DNA from: Opitutales bacterium
GTDB lineage: Bacteria > Verrucomicrobiota > Verrucomicrobiia > Opitutales > Intestinicryptomonadaceae
DNA: 7,925 bases
Assembly: GCA_017633865.1 (NCBI GenBank)
Contig: JAGBOM010000346.1
Location: forward strand, 1-7,925
Direction: 5' to 3'
Below are positions 6,399 through 7,925 of this stretch, piece by piece (the stretch's first letter is position 1; every line of letters begins with the position of its first letter). A program made the translations under genes and the position numbers. The notes beneath the pieces were generated by a model, which was given only the letters and a program-made list of their open reading frames with translations, was not told the origin of the DNA and made no database searches.

Positions 6399-6551
6399 CT
6401 AGCGTATTATTTTATTTGCGCGCGCATTTATAAAACGAATTCCCTGAGTTGTCCGAATAATTTTTTTACCGGACAATGTCCCGATGAACTTCGCGCTTAC
6501 AATGCCGTTGTTTATTTGCAGTGAATATACTTTTGTTGAATTCTTAGTCAT
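6399..6551 (-). pseudogene. 50-codon 5' piece in frame with the metallopeptidase gene, ended by TAG
   Basis: From ATG 6551 the minus strand reads 50 codons starting MTKNSTKVYSLQINNG and ending RFINARANKIIR, then TAG at 6399-6401. The same frame continues without another stop through ELLDDFKKDEISF and into the metallopeptidase-like gene to 5148. CAG to TAG is a single transition, so the simplest reading is one 466-residue gene with a nonsense mutation at codon 51. The frame is closed upstream by TGA at 6558-6560, and no Shine-Dalgarno site is seen before the ATG. Alternatives are a genuine small protein followed by a separate gene with a TTG start, programmed amber readthrough, or an assembly error. 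The sequence looks protein-like (alternating hydrophobic SLQINNGIVSAKFIG) but matches nothing I know. Confidence 0.5.
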
Positions 6552-6681
6552 AGGATTTCAAGCATATAACAAATTTAGCTCCGGCGCAAATTTACGTTTG
6601 ATATTTTTGAAAAGAAGAAATCACCTTTATTGCGAAGCGGGTTTTTATGCCGGCAAAGTGTCGGCAAAAAGCTATCGCCTC

Positions 6682-6716
6682 AAAAAAATGTGCTTCGGTT
6701 GCCCGAAGCCCAAAAG
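6682..6716 (-). terminator. Second (distal) copy of tandem terminator
   Basis: This is a 35-bp near copy of the hairpin at 6745-6779, differing at one base (T for G at 6691). That base breaks the second pair of the stem and leaves GCTTCGG/CCGAAGC, 7 bp, around a GCAA loop. A run of seven T follows on the minus strand. It probably acts as a back-up terminator for the discoidin transcript. Confidence 0.75.
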
Positions 6717-6744
6717 AATAAACAATCGGGAACTCCCCGCGGAT

Positions 6745-6779
6745 AAAAAAATGGGCTTCGGTTGCCCGAAGCCCAAAAG
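6745..6779 (-). terminator. Intrinsic terminator after the discoidin gene (proximal copy)
   Basis: On the minus strand GGGCTTCGG, loop GCAA (a GNRA tetraloop) and CCGAAGCCC form a perfect 9-bp stem, followed by A and seven T. It starts about 20 bp after the stop of the discoidin gene at 6800, so it ends the oxidoreductase-discoidin operon. Confidence 0.9.
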
Positions 6780-6799
6780 CGCAAAATCAACAGCTGTTT

Positions 6800-7444
6800 T
6801 TACCTGCCGAAAATTTCGACTTCGATGTAGGAGTTGGTTTCGTTGGTGCTGTTGCCGTTTGAGTACAGGCGGACATAGCGGCCTTTAACAGCAGGATCAA
6901 CAACGATGAGCTTGCCTTCGTTTGTTTCAATCCAAGCCATGTCTTTGCCCGCGCCGAGCTTGGCGGAATTGTCGTGGTCGGCGTTGAATATGGTTTTAAC
7001 GTCCTTCTTGAATTCGGGGTCGTCGGAAACCTGCACAACAACGTCGTTATAGGCTCTTTCCTGCGAGTGGAAGTGCCAGATTGCGACAGCGAAAATTTCC
7101 GCGGTCTTTTCGAGGTCTATCTGAACCCACTGCAAGCCGCCCATAATTTCGCAAACCGAACCCATCGACGCGCCCTTGTCGCCGTCGGTAATCTGGGAGA
7201 GGTCGCCCTGCAGCGGGAAGTCGTCGGAAGCCGTTACGGGCTTGCCCTTCGAGATGAGCTGCACGTCTTCGGGAACAGTCGGCTGCGGGTTGGGAGCCTT
7301 GCTCTTGTCGAGGTTGGCGAGGTTTACGGGAACGGGCGTGCCCTCGAGCCCCGCGGGGGGGACGTCGAGCTTCAGAACCTTTGTGCCCGCGAACGCCGCG
7401 GCCGCGAAAGCGAACGCCGCAAATACTATCGATATTTTCTTCAT
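6800..7444 (-). CDS. Secreted discoidin (F5/8 type C) domain protein
   Basis: The 214-aa protein has a textbook Sec signal peptide, MKKISIVFAAFAFAAAAFA, with cleavage after about residue 19. After a Pro-rich linker (about 28-60), residues 62-214 look like one F5/8 type C (galactose-binding-like) beta-sandwich. The pieces are SKGKPVTASDD (65-75), QITDGDKG (84-91), LQWVQIDLEKTAEI (104-117), YNDVVVQVSDDPEF (132-145) and the closing GRYVRLYSNG...SYIEVEIFGR (188-214). Such domains usually bind carbohydrate or calcium. No catalytic domain is attached, so it is probably a binding or surface protein in the periplasm or outside the cell. It starts 24 bp after the stop of the oxidoreductase gene. AGAAAGG lies about 9 nt before the ATG and is an acceptable ribosome binding site. 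Tandem terminators follow. The fold is confident; the ligand is unknown. Confidence 0.87.
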   Translation of the reverse strand: MKKISIVFAAFAFAAAAFAGTKVLKLDVPPAGLEGTPVPVNLANLDKSKAPNPQPTVPEDVQLISKGKPVTASDDFPLQGDLSQITDGDKGASMGSVCEIMGGLQWVQIDLEKTAEIFAVAIWHFHSQERAYNDVVVQVSDDPEFKKDVKTIFNADHDNSAKLGAGKDMAWIETNEGKLIVVDPAVKGRYVRLYSNGNSTNETNSYIEVEIFGR

Positions 7445-7468
7445 TTTAAAAAACCTTTCTTTTTGGAA

Positions 7469-7925
7469 TTATGCGACGAAGTCTTCGTCCTTAAAGTAGA
7501 GCTTCTTGCCCGCCGCGACAGCTTCGTTAACCTTGTAAACAGCGGCTTCCGCCTCGAAAGCGTGCGCGCCGTCGCAATTCAAAGGCTCTTTGCCGCGGAT
7601 TGCGTTAAAGAAGTTTTCAAGGTGCGGCATGTGAATCGGCTTTTGGATAATTTCCTTCTTAACTTTGTCGAAAATCGTGCCAAAAGGAACGTCGAAGCCA
7701 TATTCCTGCGGTGGCAGGGATTCGCGGGAGTCGGCGGTCTTGGCAACCGCCATTTCCTTTTTAACGATAAGCCCCTGCTTGATGTATTCTTCCCACTTCT
7801 TGTCGAGCTCCGGCCTGCCCCTTTCCTCAAAGAGCTTTGTGAGTGCGGGGTTTTCGGACATCTTTATGGAGCCGTCCGTGCCGAAGAACTGTTCGAAGTA
7901 CCCGCCTACGCTTGTGGTTGTCAAA
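7469..7925 (-). CDS. Gfo/Idh/MocA family oxidoreductase, C-terminal part (5' end outside window)
   Basis: About 152 codons of the C-terminal end are present; the frame is open at the right edge, and the apparent TTG start at 7924 is just an internal Leu codon. The sequence fits the C-terminal alpha/beta domain of Gfo/Idh/MocA NAD(P)-dependent sugar dehydrogenases. TTTSVGGYFEQFFGTDGSI is followed by HLENFFNAIRGKEPLNC and AFEAEAAVYKVNEAV, and it ends FKDEDFVA, a close of the kind usual in PVC members. The Rossmann domain and the catalytic EKP-type motif would lie beyond the window, so substrate and cofactor cannot be judged. Many relatives in these bacteria act on sugars, inositols or amino sugars. 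A secreted discoidin gene follows at 24 bp, probably cotranscribed. Confidence 0.9.
   Translation of the reverse strand, partial: LTTTSVGGYFEQFFGTDGSIKMSENPALTKLFEERGRPELDKKWEEYIKQGLIVKKEMAVAKTADSRESLPPQEYGFDVPFGTIFDKVKKEIIQKPIHMPHLENFFNAIRGKEPLNCDGAHAFEAEAAVYKVNEAVAAGKKLYFKDEDFVA

Larger units (their letters stand above)
6682..6779. repeat. 35-bp direct repeat (two copies, 63-bp period) made of terminator hairpins
   Basis: The units 6682-6716 and 6745-6779 match at 34 of 35 positions, including the flanking A7 and CAAAAG ends, while the 28 bases between them are unrelated. The unit boundaries coincide with the whole terminator, which suggests duplication of the terminator or a dispersed hairpin element. 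Confidence 0.85.

Noticed and set aside
6399..6401. Genome-wide reassignment of TAG to an amino acid
   Set aside because: glmS terminates at TAG exactly at its conserved C-terminus; the other complete genes end in TAA. One odd TAG is better explained by mutation or local readthrough.
6427..6455. CGGACA-17-TATAAA on the minus strand as a promoter for the metallopeptidase gene
   Set aside because: Good spacing and -10, but it lies inside the 50-codon frame that appears to belong to the same gene. If that frame is real, the match is coincidental. It would matter only if the gene starts at TTG 6359.
6449..6476. Inverted repeat TTGTCCG / CGGACAA with 14-base spacer
   Set aside because: It could be an operator or a weak hairpin, but it falls in the apparent coding frame and has a long loop and no T-run, so chance is the simpler reading.
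6484..6888. Plus-strand 134-codon open frame
   Set aside because: It runs through both terminator hairpins and into the 3' end of the discoidin gene, contains the repeat-encoded CFGCPKPK motif twice, and overlaps the protein-like minus-strand frame. It is most likely a shadow frame.

Overview
The window looks like a piece of a Gram-negative, polysaccharide-degrading chromosome. My best guess is Verrucomicrobiota (Opitutae-like) or a neighbouring PVC lineage such as Lentisphaerota or Kiritimatiellota. This is an inference from the gene mix: a Gfo/Idh/MocA oxidoreductase next to a secreted discoidin protein, a secreted GH71/99-like protein and a type IV prepilin peptidase. Several genes also lack a visible Shine-Dalgarno site. 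No gene here fixes the taxon. Every gene I can support is on the minus strand, so transcription runs from high to low coordinates.

From the right edge: (1) 7925-6682 holds the C-terminal part of a Gfo/Idh/MocA oxidoreductase and, 24 bp later, a secreted discoidin (F5/8 type C) protein. This unit ends in two nearly identical terminator hairpins 63 bp apart. (2) 6551-4226 is an AT-richer accessory block. It has an HExxH metallopeptidase-like gene whose reading frame carries an in-frame amber codon (6399-6401) between a 50-codon 5' piece and the main open frame, followed by an unrecognised secreted or periplasmic helical protein. (3) 4054-2611 is a single gene for a secreted GH71/99-like protein with its own intrinsic terminator. 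(4) 2532-1 holds a candidate promoter, a leader with a 7-bp inverted repeat, a good ribosome binding site, glmS (complete, conserved), and a prepilin peptidase that starts 9 bp after the glmS stop and runs off the left edge.

The housekeeping and carbohydrate genes are ordinary for such an organism. The part most worth a second look is the 4226-6551 block. It pairs a signal-less HExxH protein carrying a PRDDNGRW linker with a small exported protein of no recognised family. The peptidase gene is either a recent nonsense pseudogene, a stop-codon readthrough case, or two separate reading frames. glmS also ends in TAG at its family-typical C-terminus, so genome-wide reassignment of TAG is unlikely.
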